From: CAUYUA01 sp963575675
GTDB lineage: Bacteria; Pseudomonadota; Alphaproteobacteria; Azospirillales; Azospirillaceae
Assembly (NCBI GenBank): GCA_963575675.1
Contig: CAUYUA010000275.1
Coordinates: forward strand, 1-13,937
DNA length: 13,937 bases
Reading direction: 5' to 3'
This document shows positions 11,756 through 13,937 of this stretch, piece after piece. The notes beneath the pieces were generated by a model. It did not search any database. It was not told where the DNA came from and saw only the letters and a list, made by a program, of their open reading frames with translations. Every line of letters begins with the position of its first letter. Position 1 is the stretch's first letter. The translations under genes and the position numbers were made by a program.

Positions 11756-12469
11756 TCAGTCAGCGACCGCCTTTTGCTGTTTGAAATATTTTCTCAAAAT
11801 CCGCTTGATATCATTCTTTGAAAATTTTTCCGGTTTTTCCTGCACGTATCGCAAATAATACTCGTTTCCGGTCGATCGACAAGCCGCCCATATCAGCTCG
11901 GGAACAAGGTAAAACTCGTCTATATGGGATTGTATATGATCATAGTTTTTATAATCCGGATTGTTAGCAGCAATTTGACAGATAAAACAATCCCCCGCGC
12001 CGGGAAGGGGGAGGGTGCCGCCGTGCAAGGCTGCGGCGTATTTTTCTACGAAGTAAGTGAGATTCTTTTTTTCAAGTTTGAAAGCGGTTAATGCTTTATG
12101 ATAATTTCCGCTGTCAGCAGTATTATTTTTCAAGTCTATAACCATGCCGTCCTTAAAAGGAAAACGTGATCCCGCATGACTTATAAACCAGAAACCATCT
12201 TCAGAAAAAAGACGATAACCTTGCGGTAGATATTTATTGATCCGCTCCTTGGTCGTGCGCGTTTGCCAGCCGCCTGAAGATATGCGGATTGAATCGCCGC
12301 TGAAAACGAGAATATCAGTAGTATGGAGACGGATAAAGCGGCCGTTTTCAATGTAATATTCGACCGTATTATTACCGATAAACCGGGAATCGGTCGCGCC
12401 TTGCGCGCCATTGAGAATGTCTGATTTAGTGAGCGGTTTACGCTCATTTCCCCTGAAATCGGTGCTCAT
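11756..12469 (-). CDS. Conserved phage-type protein, possible metal-binding C-terminus (237 residues)
   Basis: The largest protein of the small-gene cassette, starting MSTDFRGNERKPLTKSD with an ATGA overlap and GAGGTG upstream. The central part, GRFIRLHTTDILVFSGDSIR followed by ISSGGWQTRTTKERINKYLP, is a pattern (RLH-T-D-I...SGGW-T-T-K-R-I) I recall from many phage hypothetical proteins. The C-terminal part carries GDCFICQI and, after a spacer, HIQSHIDEFYLVPELIWAA, where two cysteines and two histidines could bind zinc. Biochemical role unknown. Shared neighbours suggest a phage early function. Confidence 0.78.
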   Translation of the reverse strand: MSTDFRGNERKPLTKSDILNGAQGATDSRFIGNNTVEYYIENGRFIRLHTTDILVFSGDSIRISSGGWQTRTTKERINKYLPQGYRLFSEDGFWFISHAGSRFPFKDGMVIDLKNNTADSGNYHKALTAFKLEKKNLTYFVEKYAAALHGGTLPLPGAGDCFICQIAANNPDYKNYDHIQSHIDEFYLVPELIWAACRSTGNEYYLRYVQEKPEKFSKNDIKRILRKYFKQQKAVAD

Positions 12470-12621
12470 TTTTTCACCTCCTCAATAAATTTTTTCACAT
12501 TATCAAGTAATTCAAGCATCGCCTGAAAACCTTCCGCGCTTCCTTCCCAGTCATGAGAAAGACCCTCGTTACATGAATCAATAACCGCCTGTAAATCTTT
12601 CAGAATTTCATGCTTTTTCAT
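12466..12621 (-). CDS. Small helical protein (51 residues)
   Basis: From ATG 12621 (MKKHEILKDLQAVIDSCNEG), with AGGAGGTG six bases upstream, to a TGA that overlaps the next ATG. It reads as two helices, KKHEILKDLQAVIDSC and EGFQAMLELLDNVKKFIEE, a hairpin-like layout. The strong ribosome binding site and ATGA coupling support it as real. Function unknown. Confidence 0.7.
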   Translation of the reverse strand: MKKHEILKDLQAVIDSCNEGLSHDWEGSAEGFQAMLELLDNVKKFIEEVKK

Positions 12622-12688
12622 TTTTCACCTCCTGCTTAAGACTGTCAATTGCGCTTGTTCCTGCACTTCCTTCACATCATAATATCCA

Positions 12689-12720
12689 TGTAGGTTCAAC
12701 TATAGCTCTGTAGGTTCAAC
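12689..12720. repeat. Short tandem duplication (20 bp period)
   Basis: tgtaggttcaac occurs at 12689-12700 and again at 12709-12720. The second copy encodes the last residues of the - strand gene ending at 12700 (LVEPTEL), and the duplication creates that gene's stop context. Confidence 0.75.
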
Positions 12721-13014
12721 CAGTTTGTCGATTGCCGTTTTTATTTCCTCTATTTCATCAAAACGCGTCAAAAGCTCCTGTTGATCTGTCGAGTCGGTTA
12801 GATCATATGCGCGGTACCGATATCCTACACAAGCGCCGCTGCCGTCATTCCACACAGAGTCGGTCAAAACAACAACCCATCGTTTCCCTACCCATACGCC
12901 GACTACAGCGATACCACGGTCCTGCCTGGTACTGTATGACGTCCGGGTTCCCGGACTGAGTTTTATCCTGATGCGTTCGCCGCTGTTGTTTTTTGTTGCT
13001 GTTACTGTTTCCAT
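12700..13014 (-). CDS. Conserved phage-type small protein, beta-rich (104 residues)
   Basis: Starts METVTATKNNSGERIRIKL after AGGAGG. The core GIAVVGVWVGKRWVVVLTDS then VWNDGSGACVGYRYRAYD is a beta-rich pattern (W-x-G-R-x-V-V-x-x-x-S-x-W-x-x-G-x-G-x-x-V-G-x-x-Y) I recall from phage early-region hypothetical proteins. An acidic helix follows (ELLTRFDEIEEIKTAIDKLV). Its end lies in a 20-base tandem duplication. Function unknown. Confidence 0.75.
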   Translation of the reverse strand: METVTATKNNSGERIRIKLSPGTRTSYSTRQDRGIAVVGVWVGKRWVVVLTDSVWNDGSGACVGYRYRAYDLTDSTDQQELLTRFDEIEEIKTAIDKLVEPTEL

Positions 13015-13062
13015 AAGTCCTCCTATAGTGAAATTATATTGGCCATCTTGAAAGTTCGCGCA

Positions 13063-13096
13063 CCCGGCCGGGAGAAGCTATTCTTTATAGAATAGC
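13063..13096. other. Two small inverted repeats between genes
   Basis: The palindrome cccggccggg (13063-13072) is followed by a perfect 7 bp stem gctattc/gaatagc (13077-13083 with 13090-13096) at the end of the first operon gene. There is no clear T run on the - strand, so attenuation or RNA processing is as likely as termination. Confidence 0.4.
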
Positions 13097-13425
13097 GTCA
13101 CATAAACCTGAAATTGACCCGAGCCCGTGATTGCAGCATAATACTGACGCTTATGATTAGACCGCAGCAAACCGCTTATTATCGCTGTAAAATCGGCGAT
13201 TGTATAGGCAGGTTCACCGGGAGACCCGAAACCGCTCGAATCGACAAAATATTCCTCAAGCTTTTTAACAGTGAAATGCTCTGCTATGCCGTCAATGTCC
13301 GCGCCAGTATAATCAGGGGAGGAAAAAACGTCTTTAGGTATTAATACCCTTTTGAGCGGTTTTTCCTCGAAGTATTTTTTTACTTCCTCGTCATTGAGAC
13401 TTTTCAGCGTTTCCAGACTATACAT
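13078..13425 (-). CDS. Conserved phage-type protein, first gene of the - strand operon (115 residues)
   Basis: Starts MYSLETLKSLNDEEVKKYFE with AGGAAGG upstream. The C-terminal half, EEYFVDSSGFGSPGEPAYTI, then ADFTAIISGLLRSNHKRQYY followed by AAITGSGQFQVYVTLFYKE, carries the VDSSGFG...GEPA-T and GQFQVYV blocks that I recall from a widespread phage protein type of unknown function. As the first gene after the 0.5 kb non-coding region, it is expected to be expressed from a promoter there. Confidence 0.75.
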   Translation of the reverse strand: MYSLETLKSLNDEEVKKYFEEKPLKRVLIPKDVFSSPDYTGADIDGIAEHFTVKKLEEYFVDSSGFGSPGEPAYTIADFTAIISGLLRSNHKRQYYAAITGSGQFQVYVTLFYKE

Positions 13426-13937
13426 AGTATACCGCCTTCCTGTTGTTTTCAGTCATATAGCTTTATAGCTAAAACCATGCCAGAAGTCGAAACGTAGTTT
13501 TTAGACGAAAAAAAGCAGTTTACTAATTAAGTAGTGTTTTTATATCGGTATTTTTTCCCGATATAGGAAGCTATCTTTCCGAAGGAAGAAAAATTGCCCG
13601 ATTTTTTCTTTATTCTTTTTTACCCTTATTATATACTCCTCCCTTTGATCCCCCTATTATCCCCCAGACAGACTCGGAAACAAAGGGTCCCTCTTAGGTC
13701 TTTTATACATGATAATAATATACTGTATGCTGCACGTAAAAACAAAGCCATATAGCAAAATAGCTTAACGTAAAATACTTAACTTTCTAAATTTACTTCC
13801 GGATATTGGGGTGCTTGACATCGCCCGAAAAGGGGGAGGCGCTCAGAGCAGAAAAAAATTCTTTATTGTTAAAAGTTGATTCATGCAAGGTACTAATTAA
13901 AATTAATGTTGATGTCTTGACAAATGATGCGGTTTTT
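13426..13937. other. Non-coding AT-rich leader/possible origin region with short repeats
   Basis: No convincing gene is seen on either strand. The region holds: a repeated motif catatagc-NNN-atagct at 13454-13472 and 13749-13767; a repeated tactaattaa at 13521-13530 and 13891-13900; a hairpin tatatcgg/ccgatata at 13541-13565; a pyrimidine-rich stretch at about 13600-13670; and two TTGACA hexamers on the + strand (13815-13820, 13917-13922), the first without a good -10 partner. It lies upstream of the long - strand operon and perhaps of a divergent operon beyond the edge, so promoters, operators or a replication origin are plausible. Confidence 0.5.

Noticed and set aside
12689..12720. ggttcaac resembling a tRNA T-arm
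   Set aside because: No acceptor, anticodon or D-arm pairing is found around it; it is part of a simple duplication and coding sequence.

Overview
The window looks like part of a bacterial virus, or a phage-like plasmid, of about 48-50% GC. It carries cell-wall-lysis genes on the + strand and a long, tightly packed early-type operon of small proteins on the - strand. No rRNA, tRNA, terminase, capsid or ribosomal protein gene is visible. The host cannot be named. Most genes are preceded by strong GGAGG-type ribosome binding sites and many neighbours overlap as ATGA, which is bacterial. Two short palindromic repeat families of a kind I associate with environmental bacterial chromosomes are also present.

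Left part (1-4574, + strand): the tail of an upstream gene; a small two-helix membrane protein (holin-like); a short unknown protein; a transglycosylase-like protein with a C-terminal membrane tail; an unknown protein with a C-terminal membrane anchor; a class I SAM methyltransferase; a 0.55 kb tandem array of about 34 degenerate 16-17 bp units; a large unknown protein split by a frameshift; and an M15-type peptidase (endolysin). Several of these genes are broken by small indels, mostly in homopolymers. The strand ends at a hairpin near 4585-4660, where it converges with the - strand operon.

Middle and right part (4669-13425, - strand, read right to left): about 22 consecutive genes. The recognisable ones are an SNF2-type helicase (6027-7664), a DEDDh 3'-5' exonuclease (7816-8373), a zinc-ribbon protein, a likely ribbon-helix-helix-like protein, and a series of small proteins (10.0-13.4 kb) of types I recall as conserved but uncharacterised in many phages and mobile elements. 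The helicase and exonuclease point to DNA replication or recombination; the rest is probably early takeover or accessory functions. The last 0.5 kb (13426-13937) has no gene and looks like a leader, promoter or origin region with short repeats.

The most unusual signal is a family of about 28 bp palindromes (core agacgtttcgcgaaacgtct) scattered through 4.2-9.7 kb. The two arms covary between copies, and most copies lie inside reading frames or supply stop codons. One copy breaks a zinc-ribbon gene whose frame is restored by removing 29 bases. A single arm of the same palindrome is the unit of the tandem array at 2239-2794, which ends in the opposite arm. A second, unrelated palindrome family (core ttcgacaggctcaggg) sits in frame in the helicase N-terminus. 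Together they resemble the coding-sequence-invading palindromic elements of Rickettsia, here in a phage-like element and with one copy apparently expanded into an array.
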